A DNA stretch of 64,000 nt from Labrys sp. KNU-23 (GCF_008330945.1 NZ_CP043489.1:2863501-2927500), one strand, 5' to 3'. Shown: positions 7,557 through 16,647, numbered from the stretch's first letter. The notes: a model not told the origin generated them from the sequence alone. Translations and numbers: made by a program.

Positions 7557-8465
7557 ATGTCCCGCACCCTCTCTCCTCATCTCAAGCGGCTCGAAGCCGA
7601 GTCGATCGGGATCATCCGCGAAGTCGCGGCCGAATTCGCCAATCCGGTGATGCTCTATTCCATCGGCAAGGATTCGGGGGTGATGCTGCATCTGGCCCTG
7701 AAGGCGTTCTATCCCTCCAAGCTGCCCTTCCCGCTGTTGCATGTCGACACGACCTGGAAGTTCAAGGACATGATCTCGTTCCGCGACGAGATCGCCAGGC
7801 GCTACGGGCTCGACCTGATCGTGCATATCAACCAGGACGGCGTCGAGCGCGGCATCAACCCGATCACCTCCGGCTCGTCCCTGCATACCCAGGTGATGAA
7901 GACCGAGGGGCTGCGCCAGGCCCTCGACAAATACAAGTTCGACGCGGCCTTCGGCGGCGCCCGCCGCGACGAGGAAAAGAGCCGTGCCAAGGAGCGCATC
8001 TTCTCCTTCCGCACCGCCAACCACACCTGGGACCCGCGCAACCAGCGCCCCGAATTGTGGTCGCTCTACAACACCAAGATTCGGCAGGGCGAATCGATCC
8101 GGGTCTTCCCGCTGTCGAACTGGACCGAGCTCGACATCTGGCAATATATCCTGGAAGAGGACATTCCGATCGTGCCGCTCTATCTCGCCAAGGAGCGGCC
8201 GGTGGTGTTTCGGTCAGGTACCATGCTGATGGTCGATGACGAGCGCCTGCCGCTGGAGCCGGGAGAGGTGCCGCAGATGCGCCGCGTCCGCTTCCGCACG
8301 CTCGGCTGCTATCCCTTGTCCGGCGCCATCGATTCCGAGGCGACGTCGGTCTCCGACATCGTGCGCGAGATGCTGACCGCCCGCACCTCTGAGCGCCAGG
8401 GCCGCCTGATCGACAATGACGAGTCGGCCTCGATGGAAAAGAAGAAGCGCGAGGGCTATTTCTGA
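7557..8465 (+). CDS. cysD: Sulfate adenylyltransferase subunit 2 (ATP sulfurylase small subunit)
   Basis: A 302-residue PAPS-reductase/ATP-sulfurylase fold protein that, with CysN, makes adenosine 5'-phosphosulfate from ATP and sulfate. The PP-loop YSIGKDSGVMLHLALKAF and the downstream FGGARRDEEKSRAKER motif are intact. The C-terminus ends in the typical KKKREGYF. Full family length. Its stop codon overlaps the cysNC start (TGATG), so the two subunits are coupled. It works in the cytoplasm, at the entry to assimilatory sulfate reduction or to sulfation of glycans. Confidence 0.97.
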   Translation: MSRTLSPHLKRLEAESIGIIREVAAEFANPVMLYSIGKDSGVMLHLALKAFYPSKLPFPLLHVDTTWKFKDMISFRDEIARRYGLDLIVHINQDGVERGINPITSGSSLHTQVMKTEGLRQALDKYKFDAAFGGARRDEEKSRAKERIFSFRTANHTWDPRNQRPELWSLYNTKIRQGESIRVFPLSNWTELDIWQYILEEDIPIVPLYLAKERPVVFRSGTMLMVDDERLPLEPGEVPQMRRVRFRTLGCYPLSGAIDSEATSVSDIVREMLTARTSERQGRLIDNDESASMEKKKREGYF

Positions 8466-10384
8466 TGAACGCTGCCGCTCACCAGACCGAGCTCTCGCTC
8501 GCCGAAATGCTCAAGCCTCGCGAAAAGGGGCTGCTGCGCTTCCTCACCTGCGGCTCGGTCGACGACGGCAAGTCGACCCTGATCGGCCGGCTGCTCTATG
8601 ATTCCAAGCTGATCTTCGAGGACCAGCTCGCCACGCTGGAGAAGGATTCCAAGCGGCACGGCACCACCGGCGAGGACATCGACTTCGCCCTTCTGGTCGA
8701 CGGGCTGGAGGCCGAGCGCGAGCAGGGCATCACCATCGACGTCGCCTATCGCTTCTTCTCCACCGCCAAGCGCTCCTTCATCGTGGCCGACACCCCCGGC
8801 CACGAGCAATATACCCGCAACATGGCGACCGGCGCTTCCACCGCCGATCTCGCCGTGCTGATGATCGATGCCCGCAAGGGCGTGCTGGTGCAGACCAAGC
8901 GCCATGCCACCATCTGCTCCCTGCTCGGCATCCGCCACATCGTGGTCGCGGTCAACAAGATCGACCTGGTGGACTATGATCGTGTCGTCTTCGAGAAGAT
9001 CGTTCACGATATCCTGGCTTTCACCGCCAATCTCGATTTCACCTCGGTCACCCTGATTCCGATCTCGGCGCGCTTCGGCGAAAACGTGTCGGCGCGCTCG
9101 ACCCATATGGACTGGTATCACGGCCCGATCCTGATCGAGCATCTGGAGACGATCGATGTCGCTTCCGATGCGGTGAAGAAGCCTTTCCGTTTCCCCGTGC
9201 AATGGGTGAACCGGCCCAATCTGGATTTCCGCGGTTTCTCCGGCACGGTTGCTTCCGGCTCCATCCGTCCGGGCGACAGCGTGACGGTGGCGGCCTCGGG
9301 CAAGACCTCGGTGGTAACGCGCATCGTCACCCAGGACGGCGATCTCGAGGAAGCCTTGGCCGGCGATGCGGTCACCCTGACACTCGCCGACGAGATCGAT
9401 GCCGCGCGGGGCGACGTGTTCGCCCGCACGACCGAACGGCCCGATGTCACCGACCAGTTCGCCGCCCATCTGATCTGGATGTCCGAGGACGCATTGCTGC
9501 CCGGGCGTTCCTACATGCTGCGCATCGGCACCAAGTTCGTGCCGGCCACCATCACCTCGATCAAGCACAAGATCGACGTCAACACCCAGGAGCACCTGGC
9601 GGCTCGCACGCTGCAGCTCAACGAGATCGGCGTCGCCAATGTGGCGACCGGCGTGCCGGTGGCTGTCGACGCCTATGTCGACAACCGCGAGACCGGTGCC
9701 TTCATCCTGATCGACCGCGCCACCAACCAGACCGCGGCGGCCGGCATGATCGATTTCGCCCTGCGCCGCGCCACCAACATCCATCGCCAGTCGCTTACCA
9801 TCAACAAGTCGGCGCGCTCGGCGCTCAAGCACCAGAAGGCGGCGATCGTCTGGTTCACCGGCCTATCGGGCTCGGGCAAATCCACCATCGCCAATCTGGT
9901 CGAGGCCGAGCTTGCCCATGCCGGCCATCACACCATGCTGCTCGACGGCGACAATGTCCGCCACGGCCTCAACCGCGACCTCGGCTTCACCGACGCGGAC
10001 CGCGTCGAGAACATCCGCCGCGTCGGCGAGGTCGCCAAGCTGTTCGTCGAGAGCGGCACCATCGTGCTGTGTTCCTTCATCTCGCCTTTCGAGGCGGAAC
10101 GTGCACTTGTCCGTTCGCTGGTCGAGGCCGGCGAGTTCGTCGAGGTCTTTGTCGACACGCCGATCGAGGATTGCATCAAGCGCGATCCCAAGGGGCTCTA
10201 CGCCAAGGCCCTCAACGGCGAGATCAAGCATTTCACCGGCGTCAGCAGCCCCTATGAACGGCCTGAGAATGCCGAGATCGTCCTGCAGACCGTAGGTGAA
10301 ACGCCCGGCGCCCTAGCGGAGGCCGTGGTGAAGGCCCTGCGCGAGCGCGGTCTGCTCGAGCATCAGGACGATTGGGGGCTGTAA
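8465..10384 (+). CDS. cysN: Bifunctional sulfate adenylyltransferase subunit 1 / adenylylsulfate kinase
   Basis: A 639-residue CysN-CysC fusion. The N-terminal translation-factor-like GTPase (about residues 20-240) has GSVDDGKSTLIGRLLYD, DTPGHEQYTRNM and NKIDLVD. Beta-barrel domains follow to about 440. The C-terminal APS kinase (about 455-635) has its own P-loop, TGLSGSGKSTIANLVE, and LDGDNVRHGLNRDLGF. It drives APS formation with GTP hydrolysis and then phosphorylates APS to PAPS. The fusion is common in rhizobia, where NodQ is a relative supplying PAPS for sulfated oligosaccharides; no nod genes are seen here. The ATG overlaps the cysD stop. Confidence 0.96.
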   Translation: MNAAAHQTELSLAEMLKPREKGLLRFLTCGSVDDGKSTLIGRLLYDSKLIFEDQLATLEKDSKRHGTTGEDIDFALLVDGLEAEREQGITIDVAYRFFSTAKRSFIVADTPGHEQYTRNMATGASTADLAVLMIDARKGVLVQTKRHATICSLLGIRHIVVAVNKIDLVDYDRVVFEKIVHDILAFTANLDFTSVTLIPISARFGENVSARSTHMDWYHGPILIEHLETIDVASDAVKKPFRFPVQWVNRPNLDFRGFSGTVASGSIRPGDSVTVAASGKTSVVTRIVTQDGDLEEALAGDAVTLTLADEIDAARGDVFARTTERPDVTDQFAAHLIWMSEDALLPGRSYMLRIGTKFVPATITSIKHKIDVNTQEHLAARTLQLNEIGVANVATGVPVAVDAYVDNRETGAFILIDRATNQTAAAGMIDFALRRATNIHRQSLTINKSARSALKHQKAAIVWFTGLSGSGKSTIANLVEAELAHAGHHTMLLDGDNVRHGLNRDLGFTDADRVENIRRVGEVAKLFVESGTIVLCSFISPFEAERALVRSLVEAGEFVEVFVDTPIEDCIKRDPKGLYAKALNGEIKHFTGVSSPYERPENAEIVLQTVGETPGALAEAVVKALRERGLLEHQDDWGL

Positions 10385-10561
10385 GCGGCGCCATTCGGAG
10401 GTGCCCTTGGGTCGCCAGCGCTGCGGCTTCAGTGTCGCGGGTTCGGTTCGCCCATTGCCGGCCGGAAGGGCTCGACGTAGGTTGACGGCAGGGCGCAGAA
10501 CCGATTTCGGCGCTCGGTCGCAATCTCCGGCGACTTTCTATGTCGTCGACTGGGGTTTTTC

Positions 10562-10675
10562 ATGCGCAGGATGGATGTCGCGTTGCCGGCAACGCTGTTG
10601 GGACGCTCCCTCGGCGGCGCGAATATCGGGCTGCTGGAAAATCCCGGCAAGCCCTTGCCGGATGACTGGCGCTGA
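10562..10675 (+). CDS. Possible small protein, 37 residues
   Basis: A 38-codon frame (ATG 10562, TGA 10673-10675) predicting MRRMDVALPATLLGRSLGG and a C-terminal LLENPGKPLPDDWR, ending 12 bp before the first DUF805 gene. No strong ribosome binding site and no recognised family. The rest of the gap from 10385 shows nothing convincing on either strand. Listed at low confidence because it sits directly ahead of the DUF805 operon and its codon use is GC-rich like its neighbours. Confidence 0.2.
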   Translation: MRRMDVALPATLLGRSLGGANIGLLENPGKPLPDDWR

Positions 10676-10687
10676 GGGCCGAGCGTG

Positions 10688-11113
10688 ATGGGCAACCTGT
10701 TTTCCTTCAAGGGCCGCATCGGCCGGCACGCCTACCTTCTCGTGACGGTGCCGCTCGCCTTCGTCTACCTCGTCTGGGTCGCCTGGTGGCTGTTCGCGGC
10801 GGCGAATTTCCCCGACGAAGGTCCCGCCCGCGTTTTCCGCATGAGCGCGGTCGGCTGGTTCGTCTGCGCCTGGCCCTATCTCGCTGCCGGCTTCAAGCGC
10901 TGCCACGATCGCGGCAAATCGGGGCTGTGGTATGCCGGTTGGACGGCGGGCTGTCTCGCCTTCTGGGCCGCGGCGATCTTCGTGCAGCCCTGGTTCGTCT
11001 GGCTGGGCAATCTCATCGCCTTGTGGACACTGGTCGAGATGGGCTTCGTCAAGGGAACGCCTGGCCCCAACCGCTTCGGCCCGCCCGTCGACGAGTGGGG
11101 GCCGCAGCCGTAG
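10688..11113 (+). CDS. DUF805 family inner-membrane protein (copy 1)
   Basis: A 141-residue membrane protein with the three DUF805 landmarks: an N-terminal LFSFKGRIGRHAYLL, a central FKRCHDRGKSGLWY, and a C-terminal KGTPGPNRFGPP. About four transmembrane helices are predicted by eye (roughly residues 18-42, 55-72, 85-105 and 108-125). The molecular function of DUF805 proteins is unknown. The ATG at 10688 is directly preceded by an in-frame GTG at 10685. It is the first of three paralogues on the same strand. Confidence 0.88.
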   Translation: MGNLFSFKGRIGRHAYLLVTVPLAFVYLVWVAWWLFAAANFPDEGPARVFRMSAVGWFVCAWPYLAAGFKRCHDRGKSGLWYAGWTAGCLAFWAAAIFVQPWFVWLGNLIALWTLVEMGFVKGTPGPNRFGPPVDEWGPQP

Positions 11114-11239
11114 CGTTCTGCGATTTGACGGCCCCCGCTGTCGGCGGGCTGAGCGTTGCTGCTTCAAGTTGCAAGACGTTGGCGCAGTATCGGTCTGAGT
11201 GTATTCTGGCGTGGGAACGCCAATCGCAACGAATGCAGC

Positions 11240-11680
11240 ATGGCACAGGCCGGTTCAAATGATGGCGGCATGACCATCGGGCGAATGTTGCTCAGCCCGA
11301 GGGGGCGGATTCCTCGCTTCGACGCCCTGTTCGCCTATGTCTGCCTGTGCGTGATGTTCGCGGCGGCCGCCTTCGTCTGGGTCGGATGGGTGTTGGCCTA
11401 TTATCGCCGCGATCCGGCGGCGGCGCTGCAGGTGCTGCCTTGGATGCCGCTCGGCGGGCTCAGCCTGCTGGTGGGCTGGATGGTCTTCTGCATCCTGGCC
11501 AAACGCTGCCATGATCGCGACCATTCGGCCTGGTTCCTGCTGGTCGGGCTGATCCCGATTGCCAATCTCTGGCTGCTGGTCGACCTGTTTTTCTGGCGCG
11601 GCACCCGCGCCGCCAATCGCTTCGGCCCCGAACCGGAGGGCATGGCCAGCCAATGGCGGGCGGCGAACGAAGACCTTTGA
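11240..11680 (+). CDS. DUF805 family inner-membrane protein (copy 2)
   Basis: A 146-residue DUF805 protein. The diagnostic elements are MLLSPRGRIPRFDALFAY at the N-terminus, ILAKRCHDRDHSAWFLLVGL in the middle and RGTRAANRFGPEPEG near the end. Hydrophobic segments lie near residues 30-55, 68-88 and 100-120. The frame is open upstream to 11156; ATG 11240 is chosen because it leaves a short normal leader, and ATG 11270 is also possible. It is more divergent from copies 1 and 3 than those are from each other in the central motif. Function unknown. Confidence 0.82.
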   Translation: MAQAGSNDGGMTIGRMLLSPRGRIPRFDALFAYVCLCVMFAAAAFVWVGWVLAYYRRDPAAALQVLPWMPLGGLSLLVGWMVFCILAKRCHDRDHSAWFLLVGLIPIANLWLLVDLFFWRGTRAANRFGPEPEGMASQWRAANEDL

Positions 11681-11954
11681 AAAGACTGTAACGGTCAAGG
11701 GTTGGGAATGCCGGAGAGGTTTCCTGCCAATGATCCTGCATGCCAAAATGAAATCAAAGCTGTGGTTCGTATTGCGATAGTTTCCTGAATTGTAAAATAT
11801 CACTCGTTCAAGAGACCTGCCTGCTGTTCTTCTGTCTCGCTGGAAACACGCCTCTCCATTGATCCGGGCCGATGCCTTGTTTTCAATCGTCTGCGCTGCT
11901 AGGCCGGCAAATATTGAAATCGCAAGGGCTGACAAGCAAAAGGGGTTGAGCGCG

Positions 11955-12365
11955 ATGAATGAACCGACACTTGTGGAGAAATTGTTCAGTTTCCAGGGCC
12001 GGCTGCGCCGCAGCAGCTACTGGATCTATCATCTCCTGCAATGGGTCGCCTTGTGCGTCGTCGTGGGCATTTTCTACGGTCTGGCGCTGGCCGTAACGCC
12101 GGACAATCCGCTCATCTATGTGCTGATGGCGATCGGTACCCTGGTCTATATCGGCTTTATCTGGTCGGGGCTTTCCATCGGTGTTCGCCGCTGCCATGAC
12201 CGCAACAGGAGTGGCTGGTTCCTGCTGGTCAGCTTCATTCCCCTCGTCGGCGCCATCTGGGTTCTCATCGAACTCGGCTTCCTCGATGGCACCCAGGGTC
12301 CCAACCAATACGGTCCCTCGCCCAAGGGAATTGGCGGCAACGAAGTCGCCGGCGTCTTTTCCTGA
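11955..12365 (+). CDS. DUF805 family inner-membrane protein (copy 3)
   Basis: A 136-residue DUF805 protein with KLFSFQGRLRRSSYWIYHLL, GVRRCHDRNRSGWFLLVSFI and DGTQGPNQYGPSPKG. Four hydrophobic segments. The start is ATG 11955, about 10 bases after AAAAGGGG. A 274-bp AT-richer gap separates it from copy 2, so it probably has its own promoter. A clear terminator follows. Function unknown. Confidence 0.88.
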   Translation: MNEPTLVEKLFSFQGRLRRSSYWIYHLLQWVALCVVVGIFYGLALAVTPDNPLIYVLMAIGTLVYIGFIWSGLSIGVRRCHDRNRSGWFLLVSFIPLVGAIWVLIELGFLDGTQGPNQYGPSPKGIGGNEVAGVFS

Positions 12366-12373
12366 ACAGTAAA

Positions 12374-12402
12374 GGGGCCGAACCCGTTCGGCCCCCGGTT
12401 TT
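12374..12402 (+). terminator. Intrinsic terminator after the DUF805 cluster
   Basis: A 9-bp GC-rich stem (GGGGCCGAA 12374-12382, TTCGGCCCC 12387-12395) with a CCCG loop is followed by CGGTTTTC. It starts 9 bp after the stop of the third DUF805 gene and separates it from the convergent ubiB gene. Confidence 0.75.
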
Positions 12403-12453
12403 CGCCGCCGGAGCGTTGTGCTCTGGATGATGCCGTTGTCTGCGCCGCTTCGC

Positions 12454-14121
12454 TCAGGCCAATTTCCAGGCCAGATAAAGCGCGGTGAGGGCAATCAGCC
12501 ACAGGGCGGCATTGCCCCAGCGATTGCGGCGGGCTTCGGCCTTGCCGATCGCCTCGATGCTGTCGGGCAGCAGCGCGAAGCCCTTCTCCGCCGCCTCGTT
12601 GAGGCGCTCGGCCAGAGTCTCGGCCCGGTTGAGCAGGCTAGGCAGCAGCGTGAGCGATTTGCCGGCTTCGAGCGTCTGCTGCCCGAGGTCGCCGATCTTG
12701 CCCAGCGGCCCGAGATTGCGCTCGATCCAGTCGCGCACCACCGGATCGGCCGTCGCCCACATGTCGAGCTTGGGATTGAGCCGCCTGGCGACGCCCTCGA
12801 CCACCACCATGGTCTTCTGCAGCAGGATCAGCTCGGGCCGGGTCTTCATGTCGAAGAGCTCGGTGATTTCGAACAGCAGCGTCAGCAGCTTGGCCATCGA
12901 GATCTCGTCGGCCCGCTTCTGGTGGATCGGCTCGCCGATGGCACGGATCGCCTGGGCGAAATCGTCGATCGAATGGCTCGAGGGCACATAGCCCGCCTCG
13001 AAATGCACCTCCGCCACCCGCCGGTAGTTGCGGGTGATGAAGCCATGCAGGATCTCGGCGAGGAAGCGGCGCTCCTTCAGCCCGGCCCGGCCCATGATGC
13101 CGAAATCGACCGCCACCAGTTGGCCGGAGGCGTCGATCATCAGATTGCCCTGATGCATGTCGGCGTGGAAGAAGCCGTCGCGGATGGCATGGCGCAGGAA
13201 GGATTGGATGATGATGCGGCCGAGATCGACGAGATCGAAGCCGGCAGCCTTCAGCCTGTCGATGTCGGACAGCGGAATGCCCTCGATCCATTCCAGCGTC
13301 AGCACGGTGCGGGCGGTGCGGTTCCAGTCCGGCGCGGGAATGCGGAAATCGGGATCCTCGGCGATATTCTCCGCCATTTCCGACAGGGCCGCGGCTTCCA
13401 GGCGCGCATCCATCTCGAAGGCGACGGTGCGCGCCAGCATGTCGATCGTCTCGACCGGCTTGAGGCGCTTGGAGCGCGGGTCGAGCCGCTCGATGGTACG
13501 GGCGGCGAAATAGAAGGTGGAGAGGTCGGAGCGGAAACGCCGGTCGACGCCGGGACGCAGCACCTTGACGGCCACTTCGCGCTCGCCGTCGGCGTCGCGG
13601 ATGATGCCCTTGTGTACCTGCGCCACCGAGGCGGCGGCCACCGGCTCCGAAAGCTCGTCGAAGAAGTGGCTGAGCGGCCCGCCGAGGGCCCTCTCGATCT
13701 CAGCGATAGCGATCGCGCGTCCGAAGGGCGGCATGCGATCCTGCAATTCCTCCAGGTCGCGCGCCACCGCAAAACCGACCACATCAGGCCGGGTGGCCAG
13801 GAACTGCCCGAGCTTCACCCAGCTCGGCCCGAGCTTGACCAAGGCAGCCGCCAGCCCCTTGCCGCCACTGACATGGCGCTTTTCGATCAGCCGGCCGAGT
13901 CGCACGGCCAGCCGCGCCGGTGCCGGAAGATCGTGGATGTCGACGAGGCTGAGCGCGCCTTCGCGGGCCAGTGTCCAGCCCGCGCGCATGAGACGAAATG
14001 GATCGAGGAAAGAAGCCAAGGGTACCAGCCGAATGAATTCGCGGGGAGGTCGATAGCACGGGCGGGCGCATTGGCAAACCTTCTCCCGATGTGGGTTCAA
14101 GCCCTGCAGCCTCTTGCACAT
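12454..14121 (-). CDS. ubiB: UbiB/ABC1 family atypical kinase-like protein
   Basis: A member of the ABC1/ADCK/UbiB family needed for ubiquinone biosynthesis. The family KxGQ motif is present in SWVKLGQFLATRPD. So are VAAASVAQVHKG (Ala-rich loop), VAVKVLRPGV (Lys), DGFFHADMHQGNLM (catalytic loop) and VAVDFGIMG (DFG). Two hydrophobic segments near the C-terminus (ALWLIALTALYLAWKL) should anchor it to the inner membrane. The coordinates give the longest frame (555 residues); the first 30 or so residues do not look like the family, and starts at TTG 14019 or ATG 13989 are equally likely. In rhizobia ubiB usually follows ubiE, which is absent here. It is divergent from nrnC. Confidence 0.9.
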   Translation of the reverse strand: MCKRLQGLNPHREKVCQCARPCYRPPREFIRLVPLASFLDPFRLMRAGWTLAREGALSLVDIHDLPAPARLAVRLGRLIEKRHVSGGKGLAAALVKLGPSWVKLGQFLATRPDVVGFAVARDLEELQDRMPPFGRAIAIAEIERALGGPLSHFFDELSEPVAAASVAQVHKGIIRDADGEREVAVKVLRPGVDRRFRSDLSTFYFAARTIERLDPRSKRLKPVETIDMLARTVAFEMDARLEAAALSEMAENIAEDPDFRIPAPDWNRTARTVLTLEWIEGIPLSDIDRLKAAGFDLVDLGRIIIQSFLRHAIRDGFFHADMHQGNLMIDASGQLVAVDFGIMGRAGLKERRFLAEILHGFITRNYRRVAEVHFEAGYVPSSHSIDDFAQAIRAIGEPIHQKRADEISMAKLLTLLFEITELFDMKTRPELILLQKTMVVVEGVARRLNPKLDMWATADPVVRDWIERNLGPLGKIGDLGQQTLEAGKSLTLLPSLLNRAETLAERLNEAAEKGFALLPDSIEAIGKAEARRNRWGNAALWLIALTALYLAWKLA

Positions 14122-14180
14122 CGTCTTGTGAGAGTTCTATCTGCGCTATGATCCAATGAAATCGAGTTCAGGAAGCTTCC

Positions 14181-14795
14181 GTGACCATTCGCTACCACCG
14201 CGGCGATCTGCCCGACCTGTCCCGCTACACCACCAGCGCCGCCATCGATACCGAGACCATGGGTCTCAATCCTCATCGCGATAGACTCTGCGTGGTGCAG
14301 CTCTCGCCGGGCGACGGCACCGCCGATGTGGTGCAGATCGCGCAGGGCCAGAAGAGTGCCCCCAATCTCGAGCAATTGCTGGCCAACCCCTCGGTCACCA
14401 AGATCTTCCATTTCGCCCGCTTCGATATCGCCGCGCTGCAAAATGCCTTCGGCGTGGTGACGAAGCCGGTCTATTGCACCAAGATCGCCTCCAGGCTCAC
14501 GCGCACCTACACCGACCGCCACGGCCTCAAGGATTTGGTGCGCGAACTGCTCGGCGTCGATCTCTCCAAGCAGCAGCAATCCTCCGATTGGGGCGCCGAC
14601 ACGCTCACCGACGCCCAGCTCGCCTATGCCGCCTCGGACGTGCTCCATCTGCACGAGCTCAAGACGAAGCTCGACGCCACCCTGGCACGGGAGGGACGCT
14701 CCGAAGTGGCGCGCGCCTGTTTCGACTTCCTGCCGACGCGGGCGCTGCTCGATCTCAATGGCTGGCCGGAGACCGATATCTTCGCCCATAGCTGA
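14181..14795 (+). CDS. nrnC: NrnC-type 3'-5' exoribonuclease (nano-RNase, DEDDy family)
   Basis: A 204-residue DnaQ-fold exonuclease. The DEDDy residues are visible: AAIDTETMGL (Asp, Glu), FHFARFDIAAL (Asp) and LAYAASDVLHLHEL (Tyr, Asp). It lacks the HRDC domains of full-length RNase D. Its length and motifs such as HRDRLCVVQLSPGDGTAD, RTYTDRHGLKDL and NGWPETDIFAHS match the alphaproteobacterial NrnC proteins that degrade very short RNAs and replace Orn. It may have been labelled RNase D in other annotations. It lies just before the lptC-lptA-lptB cluster. Confidence 0.92.
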   Translation: MTIRYHRGDLPDLSRYTTSAAIDTETMGLNPHRDRLCVVQLSPGDGTADVVQIAQGQKSAPNLEQLLANPSVTKIFHFARFDIAALQNAFGVVTKPVYCTKIASRLTRTYTDRHGLKDLVRELLGVDLSKQQQSSDWGADTLTDAQLAYAASDVLHLHELKTKLDATLAREGRSEVARACFDFLPTRALLDLNGWPETDIFAHS

Positions 14796-15109
14796 GGTAA
14801 GAGGCGAGCGCGCACGGGCCGGCCGCACGAGGCGGGTGGCTGGTGGTCCGCATTTTCGGCCTCGCTCGCGCGTCCAGGGGTGATGTCGACGGTGACGGCC
14901 GCGTGACGCGTTCCCCTCGGCACATTCCCCCTGCTGCGGAAATCTGCTATGAGGGCGCACCTGTTGCGATTTTCACCCAAAGTTGAGGAATTGCAGACAG
15001 GGATGGACGGTGCCCCCGGCGCCGGGTTGACGTCTCCACTTCGCATCGCAATATGATGGTCGGTGGTGATGGTTTCCCGCCGCTGGCAGCGTTTGGATAG
15101 GTATTCTGT
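14796..15109. other. Intergenic region between nrnC and lptC (314 bp)
   Basis: No protein gene is convincing here. A loose inverted repeat (GCGAGCG near 14808 with CGCTCGC near 14867) could terminate nrnC transcription. The AT-richer part around 14940-15060 (TTGCGATTTTCACCC, GCATCGCAATATGATGG) is the likely promoter zone for the lpt operon. Confidence 0.4.
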
Positions 15110-15892
15110 TTGGCCGATATCATGGATGCGCGGGTCAAAATCCCCCAACCCGCCATGCCTTCGCGTGAAAGCGCTTTCAAAGCTGCCCGCGCTCACAGCA
15201 GGCTGGTGCGTTTCCTGAAGATTGCCGTGCCCGCAGTCGCGGTTGCCGGAGCGGGCGTGTTTGTCTTCCTGGCGGTATTCAACCCCTTCGCGCCGGGGAT
15301 CATTAATGTTCCCGACCCGGTCAAGCCGGCTGACGATGGTGGCTTGGTCGTCGAGAGGCCGCATCTGACCGGCTCCAACAATCGCGGGCAGAAATACAAT
15401 GTCACGGCGACTTCCGGCACGCAGAAGGTCTCGGTGCCCGGTGTCGTCAGCCTGACCGAGTTGAATGCAGTGATCACCGCGCTCGATCAGAGCGAGGCAA
15501 CGCTGACGGCCAAGGCCGGTATTTTCGACACGATCGGCCAGATCCTCGATCTGCAGGGTGGCGTGAGCGTCAAGTCCACCAAGGGCTATGATGCCACCCT
15601 GAAAAGCGCCACGATCGACCTCAAGGCCAGCACCGTCACCAGCAAGGAACCGGTCACCGTCAATCTCTCCTCCGGTACGATTTCGGGCAATGGCCTGAAC
15701 ATCGTTCAGGGCGGTTCGACGATCCTGTTCAAGGGCGGTGTCAGCGCAAGCTTCAAGGTGCCCTATAAACCGGATACGGAAGAGGGGACGGACGGCGCCG
15801 AAACGCCCGCCGCGCCGTCCGATGATACTCCTGCTCCGAACGCCGCTCCCCCGAATTCAGCCAACCCAGTGCAGGGAAATCCTACCCAATGA
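15110..15892 (+). CDS. lptC: LPS export ABC transporter periplasmic protein LptC
   Basis: About 260 residues. A single N-terminal membrane anchor (about residues 38-60, FLKIAVPAVAVAGAGVFVFL) is followed by a periplasmic LptC/OstA-like beta-jellyroll (about 85-225) and a Pro/Ala/Asp-rich tail (about 230-260). LptC receives LPS from LptB2FG and passes it to LptA. The long frame starts with TTG 15110; ATG 15122 is an alternative, only four codons later. The stop overlaps the next gene's ATG (15889), so it is coupled to lptA. The disordered tail is unusual for LptC in enterobacteria. Confidence 0.88.
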   Translation: MADIMDARVKIPQPAMPSRESAFKAARAHSRLVRFLKIAVPAVAVAGAGVFVFLAVFNPFAPGIINVPDPVKPADDGGLVVERPHLTGSNNRGQKYNVTATSGTQKVSVPGVVSLTELNAVITALDQSEATLTAKAGIFDTIGQILDLQGGVSVKSTKGYDATLKSATIDLKASTVTSKEPVTVNLSSGTISGNGLNIVQGGSTILFKGGVSASFKVPYKPDTEEGTDGAETPAAPSDDTPAPNAAPPNSANPVQGNPTQ

Positions 15893-16635
15893 CGATGAAA
15901 ATCCGCCGCCTGGTGCCTCTCGCGGTGCTGCCGCTCGCCCTGGCCCTGACGGTTGCCGAGGCCGGGGCCGCTCCGAAGAAGGCGGCCAGCCCCTTCCAGG
16001 GGTTCTCCTCCGACAGCGGCAAGCCCGTCGACGTCAAGTCCGACTCGCTCGAGGTCCATCAGGAGGAGCAGAAGGCGATCTTCACCGGCAATGTGGTGGC
16101 GACGCAGGGAGAATCGGTCCTGCGCACCAACGAATTGACCGTGTTCTACGAGAATGCCGACAACACCGCCAAGGACGGCAAGGCCAAGGACGCCAAGCCG
16201 GCTGATACAAAGGCTGGCGATGCCAAGCCTGCTGATGCCAAGCCTGCTGATCCGAAGGCCGCCGACGCCAAGCCGGCGGATGGCCAGCAAGCGGGCGATA
16301 CCAAGGCCGCCGAGACGAAGCCGGCCGACACCGGCAAGGCACCGGCTTCCGGTTCGGGTACGCCGGCCAGTTCCATCAAGAAACTGGTGGCCCGCGGCAA
16401 TGTCGTGGTCACCTCCAAGGATCAGAAGGCGACCGGCGCCAATGGCGTGATGGACATGGCTACCAATGTCGCCACGCTCACCGGCGGCGAGGTGGTGATG
16501 ATCCAGGGCCCGAACGTGCTGAAGGGCACCAAGCTGACCGTCAACCTCAAGACGGGTATCGCCAGGGTCGAAGGTGGTGGTGGCACCGGCGTATCCGGCG
16601 TCTTCACCCAGGGCAGCCAGAAGAAGAGCAATTGA
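15889..16635 (+). CDS. lptA: LptA/OstA-like periplasmic LPS-transport protein (first copy)
   Basis: A 248-residue exported protein. The signal peptide is residues 1 to about 26 (VLPLALALTVAEAGA). The OstA/LptA domain is split: an N-terminal half (about 35-85, FQGFSSDSGKPVDVKSDSLE and AIFTGNVVATQGES) and a C-terminal half (about 160-235, KKLVARGNVVVTSKDQKATG). Between them lies a 60-70 residue linker of repeated Ala-Lys-Pro-Ala-Asp units (about 95-150). LptA forms the periplasmic bridge for LPS. The next gene is a clear paralogue, so which copy does the main job is unknown. Confidence 0.88.
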   Translation: MTMKIRRLVPLAVLPLALALTVAEAGAAPKKAASPFQGFSSDSGKPVDVKSDSLEVHQEEQKAIFTGNVVATQGESVLRTNELTVFYENADNTAKDGKAKDAKPADTKAGDAKPADAKPADPKAADAKPADGQQAGDTKAAETKPADTGKAPASGSGTPASSIKKLVARGNVVVTSKDQKATGANGVMDMATNVATLTGGEVVMIQGPNVLKGTKLTVNLKTGIARVEGGGGTGVSGVFTQGSQKKSN

Positions 16636-16647
16636 GGGAACAGGCCC

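Noticed and set aside
10401..10688. 95-codon plus-strand frame between cysNC and the first DUF805 gene
   Set aside because: Arg/Cys-rich composition without motifs; it looks like a chance GC-rich frame.
16190..16330. Ala-Lys-Pro-Ala-Asp repeats in the first lptA as a sign of a frameshift
   Set aside because: The frame continues intact into a conserved C-terminal OstA half, and the paralogue has a hinge at the same place.
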